This document shows, piece after piece, positions 1 through 8,985 of a DNA stretch of 64,000 bases. The notes under the pieces are model-generated. The model saw only the letters and a program-made list of their open reading frames with translations, was not told the DNA's origin and searched no databases. The DNA is from Bacteroidota bacterium. GTDB taxonomy: Bacteria; Bacteroidota; Bacteroidia; Bacteroidales; Lentimicrobiaceae. The DNA lies in NCBI GenBank assembly GCA_023434665.1, contig JAEYSM010000051.1, positions 25,571 to 89,570 of the forward strand, written 5' to 3'. The position numbers and the translations under genes were made by a program. Positions within the stretch are counted from its first letter, which is position 1, and the number at the start of each line of letters is the position of its first letter.

Positions 1-2079
1 TACCGTGTAGTAAAAATGTTCTTTATCGTAAATGCCCTGCTTTATATGATCGTAATATACGTACGAATCATTCTGACTGTTAAACAATGGGTAAACCTGC
101 AGATTTTTTATTCCGGATTTATTGGCAGGATCGTCAATCAATAGTTCTCCACTCAGATTGGCAATTACATTCCTGACAGGTATGCGATCAACATTTTGGG
201 TCCTTCTGTTGAGTGTATCCACCTCAAAACTCATAGAGTCAATCGTTGGCATATTTAATTTGAAAGTCTCATATTCAAAAGAACTCTTGTTTGAATAGAA
301 TGTGAAGTAACCGGCTTTAACTAGACCTGTAAAAACGAAGTCCCTGTTGGCTCCAATAATGATTTCCTTATTACGAGGTAAAATCTGTACGGCCTTAATA
401 TCACTTAATGATACGCTATCGACTCCTCTGACAGTAATATTAAATGATTTCAGGTCAAGGGTTGCATTCGGACCTTCGGCAACATTCGACTTTATCTGTA
501 TTACATCGTAATCGGCTTTCTTACTTTTTGCATTCAGGTAGTCATACAGTTTCTGTTTGACTTCAATTCTGTCGTTATTTATATAATAACTTATAAAACC
601 ACCATTCGAAAGATTGATTACCATTGCCTTTACTTGTTCGAAAGGCTTCTTCATAAACTCGACCAATTCAGGAAGTAGAAAATTCTCGCGTTTGTTCTTC
701 TCTGTAAAATTGTAGATTACATTTATCGGATTTATTTCATCGATACCCTGCAATTTGCTGAATCTTTCCTCACTATAAAAATTGTGTGACTCAAACACGG
801 CTATTTCCTTCCTGTTCAGTCCACGTATCATTTCAAAAGTGAATTTATCATCATCCAAAAGATAATACATTCCCTGAAAATACATGTCAATCTTATGGAA
901 GGAACTATAGAAGGGACTTCCGGAGGCTCCATCTCCGTTACGCATAAGAACCAGCTCCTTATTTTCATCCTGATATCTAACGTTCAGACCGGGATGATAA
1001 ATTGAATCATTTTCATGATAAACAGTAGCTGCTGCTCTTTGTGATACGAGACGATCAGGTCGTATAACGAAGGTTTTGGATGTAAGTCTGACCAACATAT
1101 CATTATTTCGCTTGACTGAAACAATGGCATCAGTGAACTCATTGCCTGTACCCAGAATTCTGGAACCTTCTATACCAAAACCTCCGTAGTAGTCAATATT
1201 CCTGAAAAGATTAGAAATGCCGATGTCCTGATTATAAGATACAAATTTTGGGAAAGTTGATTTATCCAATGGGACACCTGTCAGAACTTTATCTTCAATA
1301 GAGCCAACCAAGGGTTCGCTGAAAAAATCTTTATGATAGAAATTTACAGTATCGGCTTTCCAGCTGTTTTGGCGAAGATTTATTGTATAGTTGTCGATAA
1401 GGGCATAGACTGTATTGGGTGAATAGCCAAATTTCTCCCAGTTAACACGCCCTCCTTTTCCAATAAATCTTTCACTTAAAGGATAATAATTTCCCGAAGT
1501 TCTCATGATTGAAATACTGTCCCGTCCAGACCAGCATACGAGATTAACATCCTTTATTTCAACTCTGAGCGTAGTGTCGTAGAAGTAATTGAAGCCATTC
1601 CCTTCAAATAGCCATGTATTGGTATTTAATTTGAACAAGACCTGGTTGAGGTTAAAACGGACTGTCCCTTCAAGGAATGCTTTTAATTGTCTTTGCAGTT
1701 TTGTGTCGATAAAGGGTATTAATGCTTTATGCCATGCCAGAATACTTTGATTCCCGGTGGTCTCTGTAAAGGAACTTAATGACAAAAGGTAGTCAGTATA
1801 TCCCATATGGGGTCGGATACCTGCCTTCCGGAATAAATTGGAAATTACAATTATATCCTTCCTCACCTCATTTGTAAACTTGCCTTCTTCCCAGTCATTT
1901 ATAAAATCTTCGAGCGTTATCAAGACCTCTTTATTACGCTGGTTTTCATAATAGGCTGTTAATTCAGATGGAAAGGACAACAGATCTTCTGAAAACACAT
2001 CACTTCCCTGCTGACCCATTGCAACTATGGAGTTTATCAGCAAAAAGAATATGAATGCCAAAAGCCTGATGTTTTGCAT
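1..2079 (-). CDS. Large exported protein of unknown function (C-terminus cut by window edge)
   Basis: An uninterrupted reading frame runs from ATG at 2079 through position 1, giving 693 visible codons with no stop, so the gene continues beyond the window. Residues 1-23 form a signal peptide (basic start, hydrophobic run, then AMGQQ), so the product is exported. The rest is rich in alternating polar and hydrophobic segments, with many aromatic and Asn/Asp residues, as expected for a large beta-rich periplasmic or surface protein. I recognise no named domain or catalytic motif. The gene starts 30 bp after the prmA stop on the same strand, so it is probably the last or a late gene of the DUF1599-tpiA-prmA operon. 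Function unknown; existence of the gene is well supported. Confidence 0.85.
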   Translation of the reverse strand, partial: MQNIRLLAFIFFLLINSIVAMGQQGSDVFSEDLLSFPSELTAYYENQRNKEVLITLEDFINDWEEGKFTNEVRKDIIVISNLFRKAGIRPHMGYTDYLLSLSSFTETTGNQSILAWHKALIPFIDTKLQRQLKAFLEGTVRFNLNQVLFKLNTNTWLFEGNGFNYFYDTTLRVEIKDVNLVCWSGRDSISIMRTSGNYYPLSERFIGKGGRVNWEKFGYSPNTVYALIDNYTINLRQNSWKADTVNFYHKDFFSEPLVGSIEDKVLTGVPLDKSTFPKFVSYNQDIGISNLFRNIDYYGGFGIEGSRILGTGNEFTDAIVSVKRNNDMLVRLTSKTFVIRPDRLVSQRAAATVYHENDSIYHPGLNVRYQDENKELVLMRNGDGASGSPFYSSFHKIDMYFQGMYYLLDDDKFTFEMIRGLNRKEIAVFESHNFYSEERFSKLQGIDEINPINVIYNFTEKNKRENFLLPELVEFMKKPFEQVKAMVINLSNGGFISYYINNDRIEVKQKLYDYLNAKSKKADYDVIQIKSNVAEGPNATLDLKSFNITVRGVDSVSLSDIKAVQILPRNKEIIIGANRDFVFTGLVKAGYFTFYSNKSSFEYETFKLNMPTIDSMSFEVDTLNRRTQNVDRIPVRNVIANLSGELLIDDPANKSGIKNLQVYPLFNSQNDSYVYYDHIKQGIYDKEHFYYTV

Positions 2080-2109
2080 AATTCACTTTAAAGGATCAAC
2101 TGATTCCTG

Positions 2110-2949
2110 TTATTGCACCGTTTTATTGATGTAACAAGCTGCGGTCCAATTATTCTTAACCTTATGAGATTGGTATGTTAATCCATAAGAATTGCAACAG
2201 TTTGTTATTGCATCCAAATCGGTTTCATAAAAACCACTTAATAACAATATTCCCTGATTTTTGAGACATTTAACGTAATCAGGAATATCATTCAAAAGAA
2301 TATTCCGATTGATATTGGCAATGATTACATCAAATTTCTGATTTTTCAATAAGGATGCATCACCATGATAAACGTTAATATTGGGTGTATTATTACGTTG
2401 TATATTTTTAATTGAATTCTGATATGCCCATTCATCATTGTCGATTGCAGTTACATCACTGCTCCCTTTCAGCGCACTGAGTATTGCGAGGACCCCGGTA
2501 CCACAACCCATATCTAAAACTGATAAGTGCTGCATATCTATATCCAACAGATACTGAATCATAAGGGACGTTGTTTCATGATGTGCAGTCCCGAATGACA
2601 TTTTAGGTTCAATTAATAATTCGAACTCAACATTGGGATTTGCAGGATGAAAAGGGGCACGGATATAACATCGGTTATCAATAGTTACAGGTTGGAAATT
2701 GCTTTCCCAAACAGCATTCCAGTTTTGGTCGGCAATTACCTTCCAAGCATAGCTTTTGACCGGATGAATTAATTTAAGCTCCTGCTTGAGGTTTTCTTCA
2801 TTAAAATTACTGGCTGGAATATAGGCAAGAACATACCCGTCTTCTTCTACAAAACTTTCAAAACCATGCTCACCAAGAATGGCGATTATCTGTTCCGATA
2901 TTTCAATATCCTCTTTGCTGAATTCACATTTAAGTTCAATATATTCCAT
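2110..2949 (-). CDS. prmA: Ribosomal protein L11 methyltransferase
   Basis: 279 aa, the usual Bacteroidota PrmA length. PrmA trimethylates ribosomal protein L11 with S-adenosylmethionine. The N-terminal third (about 1-110) is the substrate-recognition part and the rest a class I methyltransferase. Motif I is visible as DMGCGTGVLAI near residue 145, followed by an acidic ribose-binding AIDNDEWA. The post-motif II region IANINRNILL corresponds to the NILANPL-type catalytic segment of the family. FGTAHHETT matches the conserved FGTGxHxTT signature with Ala in place of the second Gly. The ATG lies 2 bp after the tpiA stop, so translation is probably coupled. Confidence 0.95.
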   Translation of the reverse strand: MEYIELKCEFSKEDIEISEQIIAILGEHGFESFVEEDGYVLAYIPASNFNEENLKQELKLIHPVKSYAWKVIADQNWNAVWESNFQPVTIDNRCYIRAPFHPANPNVEFELLIEPKMSFGTAHHETTSLMIQYLLDIDMQHLSVLDMGCGTGVLAILSALKGSSDVTAIDNDEWAYQNSIKNIQRNNTPNINVYHGDASLLKNQKFDVIIANINRNILLNDIPDYVKCLKNQGILLLSGFYETDLDAITNCCNSYGLTYQSHKVKNNWTAACYINKTVQ

Positions 2950-2951
2950 TC

Positions 2952-3716
2952 TTACTTTTTAAAGCTATGCACAATTTTATTAAACTCATCAGCCTTTAAG
3001 GAAGCTCCACCAATAAGCCCTCCATCAACATCGGGTTGTGCAAAAAGCTCAGCGGCATTGCCTGCATTACAACTACCTCCATAAAGAATAGAAATTTCAG
3101 ATGCTGTTTCAGCTCCGTATTTACTCTTAATAAGGTTTCTGATAAACGAGTGCATTTCCTGAGCCTGTAAAGGAGTAGCGGTTTTGCCTGTTCCAATAGC
3201 CCATACCGGTTCATATGCGATTACAACTTTTCTGATTTCTTCGTCCGGAAGATGGCATATAGCGGTTGTAATCTGTTCTGAAACTATATCGAAATACCGG
3301 TTTTCTTCTCTTTCCTGAAGTACCTCACCACAGCAATAAATTGGGATCAGGTCGTGCGCTAAAGCTTTCTTTACTTTGAGTGCAATAATATTATCCATTT
3401 CTCCAAAGTAGGAACGACGTTCAGAATGGCCTAATATGACATATTTGACACCGGCCGACTTGATCATTTCAGCGGAGACTTCACCTGTATATGCACCTGA
3501 ATCAAACTGGCTCATATTCTGGGCACCGCTATGAAAATCATTCTGGAGAGCAATATCAGAAGCCAATTCAAGATATAAGGTTGGAGGGCATACTACAACT
3601 TCTACATCCGAGGGTTTTGATTCATTTAATAAGTCTGCTATGTCAAATAACAGTGTTTCAGCCTCTGCAAAGGTTTTATTCATTTTCCAGTTTCCGGCAA
3701 CAATTCTCTTTCTCAT
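2952..3716 (-). CDS. tpiA: Triosephosphate isomerase
   Basis: 254 aa, the normal length for this glycolytic enzyme, which interconverts dihydroxyacetone phosphate and glyceraldehyde 3-phosphate in the cytoplasm. All the catalytic signatures are present: GNWKMN near the N-terminus (catalytic Lys), ILGHSERR (catalytic His), AYEPVWAIGTG (catalytic Glu and the mobile loop 6) and LYGGSC for phosphate binding. It follows the permease gene after an 83-bp gap and is nearly fused to prmA downstream. In Bacteroides tpiA also sits beside the BT_3928-type DoxX gene, so this order is a conserved one interrupted here by the permease. Confidence 0.98.
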   Translation of the reverse strand: MRKRIVAGNWKMNKTFAEAETLLFDIADLLNESKPSDVEVVVCPPTLYLELASDIALQNDFHSGAQNMSQFDSGAYTGEVSAEMIKSAGVKYVILGHSERRSYFGEMDNIIALKVKKALAHDLIPIYCCGEVLQEREENRYFDIVSEQITTAICHLPDEEIRKVVIAYEPVWAIGTGKTATPLQAQEMHSFIRNLIKSKYGAETASEISILYGGSCNAGNAAELFAQPDVDGGLIGGASLKADEFNKIVHSFKK

Positions 3717-3799
3717 TTTGGTATCACTTAATTATCTATAACATTAACAAGTATTTGATGTATATAGGACTAGATTAGTAAAATATTTTTTACAAAGCC

Positions 3800-4894
3800 T
3801 TAGTGCCTTTTCAGATCAGCTAGTTTTACCCGTGGGTCCAATAAGGCATAAACAATATCAACAAAGATATTAATTATAACAAGCAGGATTGCGATAAAAA
3901 GCACGGATCCCATGATTACCGGGAAGTCATACTTCTCCAATGCATCAACAATCACCACACCTATTCCTTTCCAGTCAAAAATATATTCAACAAAAACAGC
4001 ACCGGCCATTAATGAAGCAAACCAACCTGACACAGTTGTAACAATTGGATTCAGAGCATTCCTGAGAGCATGCCTCCATATGACTCTTCTTTCTGAAAGC
4101 CCTTTAGATCTTGCTGTTCTAATATAATCCTGTGACAATACATCGAGCACTGAGCTTCGTGTTAATTCAATAATAACACCCAGTGGCCTTATACCCAGCG
4201 TAATAGCAGGAAGAATCATGTTTTTCAGATCAAGATACTCTCCCCTTCCAAAGTCATCAACCGAATACAGAGAACCAAACATACTCAAGCCGGTAAAGTC
4301 TGACCATACATATGCAAACAACCATGCAATCAAAATAGCTGCAAAAAAAGACGGAAGGGACATACCCAAAACAGAAACAAGTAAGGCTGCCCTGTCGAAA
4401 AAACTATCTTTTTTTATTGCTGATGCTACACCAACTATTAAACTTATGATTACGGCAATAACCATTGATACCGTTGCCAAAAGCATCGTGTTTGGAAAGG
4501 CCTGCCCTAATATCTCAGAGACTTTTCGTTTACTTTGATAGGACCTTCCCAAATATGGCTTCTTTAATAGAACAACTGTTTCACCTGAACTTAGGATTGT
4601 ATTAAAGGGGTAATATTTTGTGCTATCAGCATACCAATAGCTATTGTCCGGATTATTGCTATGGAAAGAAATTGGTGAAAGATCATTTACAAAATGCAAC
4701 AATTGCAGGTGTTTCGGCTTATCTAGCCCTAATTCCTTGTTAATGGCCTGAACAGAGGATATATCGGCTCTCTGCCCCAGCATCATTCTGGCAGGATCAC
4801 CAGGAAGTATATTGAAAAGAAAAAATACCAGGGCTATTACTCCCAACAGGACAAAAAATCCATAATATAGTCTCCTGATGATGAATTTGATCAT
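3800..4894 (-). CDS. DppB/OppB-type ABC transporter permease, without partner genes
   Basis: 364 aa inner-membrane permease of the oligopeptide/dipeptide ABC family. TM1 lies at about 8-30 and is followed by the family hallmark LPGDPA. A long periplasmic loop of about 100 residues comes next, then five more hydrophobic segments from about 130 on. The cytoplasmic EAA loop that contacts the ATPase is well conserved (ARSKGLSERRVIWRHALRNA). The start codon is separated from the upstream BT_3928 stop by one base, so the two are tightly coupled. No DppC-type second permease, ATPase or binding protein lies in the window, so partners must be elsewhere. Substrate cannot be told; peptides are the family default. 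Confidence 0.9.
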   Translation of the reverse strand: MIKFIIRRLYYGFFVLLGVIALVFFLFNILPGDPARMMLGQRADISSVQAINKELGLDKPKHLQLLHFVNDLSPISFHSNNPDNSYWYADSTKYYPFNTILSSGETVVLLKKPYLGRSYQSKRKVSEILGQAFPNTMLLATVSMVIAVIISLIVGVASAIKKDSFFDRAALLVSVLGMSLPSFFAAILIAWLFAYVWSDFTGLSMFGSLYSVDDFGRGEYLDLKNMILPAITLGIRPLGVIIELTRSSVLDVLSQDYIRTARSKGLSERRVIWRHALRNALNPIVTTVSGWFASLMAGAVFVEYIFDWKGIGVVIVDALEKYDFPVIMGSVLFIAILLVIINIFVDIVYALLDPRVKLADLKRH

Positions 4895-4895
4895 C

Positions 4896-6011
4896 CTACC
4901 TTGAAATCAGTATATATTTTTCTTTAACCTTCTCATAATCTCCAACATCCCTAAACCCCCATTTCTTAATTACAATTCCATCTTTCATTAAGATCAATCC
5001 AGGGTTTGACCTGACCATTGTTTTTAAAGCGATGTCATCTGCAAAATAAAAAGAGTAATTAAGATCCATGTCACGGCTCAGGCTATCGACTTCATGATCC
5101 AATGAACTTGTGAGGACATTGAAATCGACATTGTCGGCTTGTGCTTCAAGAGCAAACTGGTTTATTCTTTCGAGGGCATCTTTATCTGACTTTTGAACAT
5201 CCCAGGAAACAAGAATAAAGTGATATTCAGGGTTTCGGATTATGATATCAGTTACATCGGTACCTTCTTCATCAACAATCTGCAAATCTGCCCCAAGGTA
5301 TTGATTAGGATCAACCACCCTTTGGTCAACAAACTCCCATTCTTTTACCCAGAGAGTGTCATCATATGGCAAATCAGGAAGTAAAAATTCCTGCATTTCA
5401 CCCGAGTTCTTATTCTTGTATGTGACATAATACTCTACAGGCATCGTACTTTCAGTGTACATTTTATTGCCGACCTTCCAATCCATAAAGTCAATTATTG
5501 GTAAATGACGGTAACAGTATGTCGAGAACACCACAAACAGCAATGTAACCAATGCTGCTGCACCGTATGCTTGTATATTTGTATAATTATCCCTCACTTT
5601 TTTTCTGTACACAAAAAGAATTATGGTAGGGATCATCAGGAAAACATTTTTTAAGAATGTCTGCACATTTGTTAATTTGATTGCATCACCGAAACAACCA
5701 CAATCAGGGACAGGATTCTCAATAGCATCATATAATGTCAGCCCGGTGAAAAATGTCATAACTCCAAGCAAAAGCCACGCGTTTACCTTTGGTTTGAGGT
5801 TAACCAGAACCACAAATCCCAAAACAAACTCAAGTGTGGATGCCAGAATTGACAAAGAAACAGCATAAGGTATCATTCCGTATGCATTCCATACCATGAA
5901 ATAATCTTCAAGTCTATAAGCAAATCCTAGTGGATCAACACCTTTGACGAAGCCGGAAAACATAAATACAACTCCGACAATTATCCTTGAAATTAAGTGA
6001 ACTGTTTTCAT
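4896..6011 (-). CDS. BT_3928 family membrane protein (DoxX-like plus thioredoxin-like C-terminus)
   Basis: 371 aa. Residues 1-150 form a DoxX/MauE-like four-helix membrane domain (starting HLISRIIVGVVFMFSG, with FGDAIKLTN after the CGC pair), followed by a further helix near 145-165. The remainder is predicted periplasmic. Its end resembles a thioredoxin fold: a strand (ILVSWDV), a helix, then NPGLILMKDGIVIKKW, where NP looks like the cis-Pro position. The redox CxxC is missing from that domain; a PDCGCFGD motif in the membrane domain holds the only obvious cysteine cluster. The family is named after Bacteroides BT_3928, also next to tpiA. Function unknown; a role in envelope thiol chemistry is inference. 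Confidence 0.85.
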   Translation of the reverse strand: MKTVHLISRIIVGVVFMFSGFVKGVDPLGFAYRLEDYFMVWNAYGMIPYAVSLSILASTLEFVLGFVVLVNLKPKVNAWLLLGVMTFFTGLTLYDAIENPVPDCGCFGDAIKLTNVQTFLKNVFLMIPTIILFVYRKKVRDNYTNIQAYGAAALVTLLFVVFSTYCYRHLPIIDFMDWKVGNKMYTESTMPVEYYVTYKNKNSGEMQEFLLPDLPYDDTLWVKEWEFVDQRVVDPNQYLGADLQIVDEEGTDVTDIIIRNPEYHFILVSWDVQKSDKDALERINQFALEAQADNVDFNVLTSSLDHEVDSLSRDMDLNYSFYFADDIALKTMVRSNPGLILMKDGIVIKKWGFRDVGDYEKVKEKYILISR

Positions 6012-6081
6012 AAACTCTGTAATATTTTAAGACACTCGCATAAAACATGGAGGTTAACAATAATTCACTATTCTGACTATA

Positions 6082-6648
6082 TTACTGTGTTTCGTTATTA
6101 TCTGTTGATTGCTCACTTATCTTAATCAGAGCAAAAACAGCGTAATTAATAATATCCAAATAATTAGCATCAACGCCTTCAGAAATGAAGGTTTTCCCCC
6201 TGTTATCCTCTATTTGTTTAACTCTGAGCAACTTCATCAGGATAATGTCAGTTAAAGAATTGATCCTCATATTTCGCCATGCTTCATCATAGTCATGGTT
6301 TTTGTTGAACATCAGATCTCTGGCAGTCAAAATATACTTGTCGTATAATTCTTCAGCCTGCGTTTTATCCATATTCAATTCTTCGCTGTGGCCTAATTTA
6401 AGCTGAATCAGTGCCATAACAGCATAATTGATGATTCCAATAAATTCTGATCTTTCACCTTCAGAAACCTTATGTACGCCTTTTGTTTGTATACTTCTGA
6501 TACGGTTTGCTTTGATATATATCTGGTCAGTTAGCGATTCAACCCGCAAAATTCTCCAGGCTGTTCCATAATCATTCATTTTAGCTAAAAATATATCTTT
6601 GCATTCACGGACAATTGTATCAAATTGAACGGCAGTATCAAATATCAT
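6082..6648 (-). CDS. DUF1599 domain protein with internal duplication
   Basis: 188 aa, soluble, no signal peptide. The protein consists of two homologous halves of about 90 residues. Each has a (N)DYGTAW / HDYDEAWR segment, then R(I/V)xSLTDxI and a basic helix, an SEG turn, and ends with INYAVMALIQ / INYAVFALIK. This matches the DUF1599 family of Bacteroidota, found upstream of BT_3928 and tpiA in Bacteroides. The molecular function is not established as far as I know. It is the first gene of the minus-strand operon and is divergent from folP with only 33 bp between the start codons. Confidence 0.85.
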   Translation of the reverse strand: MIFDTAVQFDTIVRECKDIFLAKMNDYGTAWRILRVESLTDQIYIKANRIRSIQTKGVHKVSEGERSEFIGIINYAVMALIQLKLGHSEELNMDKTQAEELYDKYILTARDLMFNKNHDYDEAWRNMRINSLTDIILMKLLRVKQIEDNRGKTFISEGVDANYLDIINYAVFALIKISEQSTDNNETQ

Positions 6649-6656
6649 AAACTTTG
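6649..6656 (+). promoter_or_regulatory. Weak candidate -7 element for folP
   Basis: AAACTTTG differs at one base from the Bacteroidota -7 consensus TAnnTTTG. An upstream TTG at 6625-6627 lies 21 bp away, the expected -33 spacing. It sits 25 bp before the folP start and directly abuts the divergent DUF1599 start codon. Confidence 0.3.
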
Positions 6657-6681
6657 TATCTGAGGTATAACAATATTACAT

Positions 6682-7563
6682 ATGGACGAAACCCGGCATA
6701 AAGGTATAAATTTTTTAAGAAAGCAGTCAATCCATTGTGGATCATTGGAACTAAGCTTGCAAAAGCCTGTTGTGATGGGTATTATTAATCTTACTCCTGA
6801 TTCATTTTTCGACGGGGGAAGTTATTCTTCGGTGTCTGAGATTTTAGGGAAAGCAGACAGGATACTGAAAGAGGAAGGACAAATAATTGATATTGGGGCA
6901 ATAAGCACACGACCGGGGGCATTGATTCTATCAGAAACTGAAGAGATTGACAGGCTTCTTGGACCACTTAAAGCAATAAGGAAAGCTTTTCCTGATACCA
7001 TCATTTCAGTAGATACCTTCAGAAAAGAGGTTGCCTCAATGGCAATTGCAGAAGGCACTAATATCATCAACGACATCTCAGGAGGAAATCTTGATGATGA
7101 AATGATTCCTTTTATGTACACGCAGAGGGCAGCCTATGTTCTGATGCATATGCAAGGCACTCCCGAAAATATGCAGGATAATCCGAAATATGATAATGTG
7201 GTTGAGGAAGTGGATCAGTTTTTTATCCATCATATTGAGAAATTTAAACAGGTGGGAAAAGAGAACATAATTCTTGATCCGGGATTTGGATTTGGAAAGA
7301 ATTTAGATCATAATTTTCAGTTACTACAGGGTCTTAGCCAATTTTCAAGCCATCAATACCCATTACTGGTTGGTGTATCAAGAAAGTCGATGATTAATAA
7401 AGTTTTAAAAACTTCTCCAGCTACTGCACTTAATGGTACAACGGTCATAAATACCATAGCTCTTTTGAACGGAGCAAATATTTTACGGGTTCATGATGTG
7501 AGACCGGCAGTTGAAGCGGTTAAACTAGTCAACCAGTTTATTGAATCAAATCCAAACGAATAG
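6682..7563 (+). CDS. folP: Dihydropteroate synthase
   Basis: 293 aa. Condenses p-aminobenzoate with dihydropterin pyrophosphate in folate synthesis; the sulfonamide target. The TIM-barrel signatures are all visible: MGIINLTPDSFFDGG (pterin site, Asn), IDIGAISTRPGA (pABA/sulfonamide loop), NDISGG, DPGFGFGK (catalytic loop), GVSRKS and the C-terminal LRVHDVRP. The pABA loop reads GAISTRPGA rather than the more common GGESTRPGA. The ATG at 6682 leaves a short tail before the first motif. It forms an operon with dacA, a pairing common in Bacteroidota, and diverges from the DUF1599 gene. Confidence 0.97.
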   Translation: MDETRHKGINFLRKQSIHCGSLELSLQKPVVMGIINLTPDSFFDGGSYSSVSEILGKADRILKEEGQIIDIGAISTRPGALILSETEEIDRLLGPLKAIRKAFPDTIISVDTFRKEVASMAIAEGTNIINDISGGNLDDEMIPFMYTQRAAYVLMHMQGTPENMQDNPKYDNVVEEVDQFFIHHIEKFKQVGKENIILDPGFGFGKNLDHNFQLLQGLSQFSSHQYPLLVGVSRKSMINKVLKTSPATALNGTTVINTIALLNGANILRVHDVRPAVEAVKLVNQFIESNPNE

Positions 7564-7588
7564 AAGTATATTTGCAAAAAGACATGAA

Positions 7589-8401
7589 ATGTTAGAATTA
7601 GCAATTCCATTTTTTATTGGACTGAGACTTCTCGATATAATCGACATAATACTTGTTGCCTTGTTGCTCTATGAGCTCTATAACCTTGTTAAAGGGACGG
7701 CCGCAATAAATATTCTATTGGGTATAATTGCAATTTTCCTTGTTTGGAGACTGGTAAGTATCCTTGAAATGGAGCTGCTTTCGCAGATACTCGGAGCTTT
7801 TATAAGTGTTGGATTTATTGCTCTGATTGTGGTGTTTCAGCCTGAAATAAGAAAGTTCCTTTTGCTTCTTGGGACTCCTAGTTTTATCAGGAAAAAGAAT
7901 AACAGATTCCTTTTCTGGAAAATCAAATACGATAGTCAGGATACGCTTAATATAGATCCCATCATTCAGGCTTGCCATAAAATGGCCAATTCAAAAACCG
8001 GAGCACTTATTGTTATTGGTAAAATAAATGAACTAAATGATATTGCCGAAACCGGTGAAATTTTAGAAGCAAGGATTTCGGAACAATTACTTGAAAACAT
8101 TTTTTACAAAAATTCACCTCTTCATGATGGAGCGGTTCTTATTAAGGACAATAAAATAAGAGCTGCAAGTTGCATTTTACCTGTATCAAAAAATGATACA
8201 TTACCTGCCCAGGTTGGTTTGAGACATCGTGCCGCTGTTGGTATTAGTGAAAAATCTGATGCTATTGCTCTGGTTGTTTCAGAGCAAACCGGTTCTATTT
8301 CCTGGTGCAAAGGTGGTGAGCTGAATATAGATATTCAACCCGCAAGATTGAAAACTTTGCTCGAGGAAGAATTTAACCTTCCATCAAATAGTAAGGACTA
8401 G
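7589..8401 (+). CDS. dacA: Diadenylate cyclase (CdaA-type)
   Basis: 270 aa from the ATG at 7589. An upstream in-frame start at 7541 would overlap folP and add a tail unlike the family, which typically begins MLEL. Three N-terminal membrane helices (about 15-33, 38-58 and 66-83) precede the DAC domain. The catalytic motifs are clear: DGA at 180-182 (SPLHDGAVL) and RHR at 212-214 (LRHRAAVG). The enzyme makes c-di-AMP from two ATP at the inner membrane. In Firmicutes cdaA is paired with cdaR and glmM; here, as in other Bacteroidota, it follows folP by 25 bp and no YbbR-type regulator is adjacent. It converges with the TPR lipoprotein gene. Confidence 0.95.
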   Translation: MLELAIPFFIGLRLLDIIDIILVALLLYELYNLVKGTAAINILLGIIAIFLVWRLVSILEMELLSQILGAFISVGFIALIVVFQPEIRKFLLLLGTPSFIRKKNNRFLFWKIKYDSQDTLNIDPIIQACHKMANSKTGALIVIGKINELNDIAETGEILEARISEQLLENIFYKNSPLHDGAVLIKDNKIRAASCILPVSKNDTLPAQVGLRHRAAVGISEKSDAIALVVSEQTGSISWCKGGELNIDIQPARLKTLLEEEFNLPSNSKD

Positions 8402-8431
8402 ATGAAAAGTTGTACCTGAGAATTCTGGTAA

Positions 8432-8983
8432 TTATTTAAGGGTATCCTTATTGTTCATCGCTTCAAACTCCCTGATCAATTCATCGGGGGACTTTCCGAT
8501 ATTTCTAGCAGCGGCTTCAGCATCATCAGCAAGCTCATGATCAGGAAATCTGGTCGGGAATCCACGGTAGATGGTTGCAGCCTGGCCATAATCGCCAAGC
8601 AAATTCTCATACACATAGGCCTTGAGGAAAACGATCTCAGCTATTTTTGGCTGATTCGGATATTCATTTAATGATTTGTCAATTAAATTCATTGTCTGTT
8701 CTCCCTTGCCCATACCCATACTAAGATTAATGGCCCTATAGAGATACTGAGGAGCCATAGTATCTTTAGGGTAGTTCTGCACGAATAATGTATACTGCTG
8801 AAGAAGATCTTCTAGTTGTTCAACAGTAGCAGGTGTTTCCAATTCCTTTAAATTATTCTCGGTTTTAGCTATTTTTTGTTCAGCCTTTTCTTTAGATGAG
8901 CTACAAGCTGATAAAATCATAATGCACAAGATAAGAGGAAGTAGTTTTCCAAGATTTACTGTTGTTAGTTGCATAATTCTCAT
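8432..8983 (-). CDS. TPR-type lipoprotein
   Basis: 183 aa. The first 26 residues are a lipoprotein signal ending LSA, with Cys27 as the acylation site. Residues 45-175 contain helical repeat units of TPR type, the last resembling YbgF/BamD helices (NYPKDTMAPQYLYRA, FPDHELADDAEAAARNIG). Such proteins act as periplasmic scaffolds at the envelope, but no specific partner can be named. It follows def after 2 bp, the same order as ruvX-def-TPR in other Bacteroidota, so it is the last gene of that operon. Confidence 0.85.
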   Translation of the reverse strand: MRIMQLTTVNLGKLLPLILCIMILSACSSSKEKAEQKIAKTENNLKELETPATVEQLEDLLQQYTLFVQNYPKDTMAPQYLYRAINLSMGMGKGEQTMNLIDKSLNEYPNQPKIAEIVFLKAYVYENLLGDYGQAATIYRGFPTRFPDHELADDAEAAARNIGKSPDELIREFEAMNNKDTLK

Positions 8984-8985
8984 GA

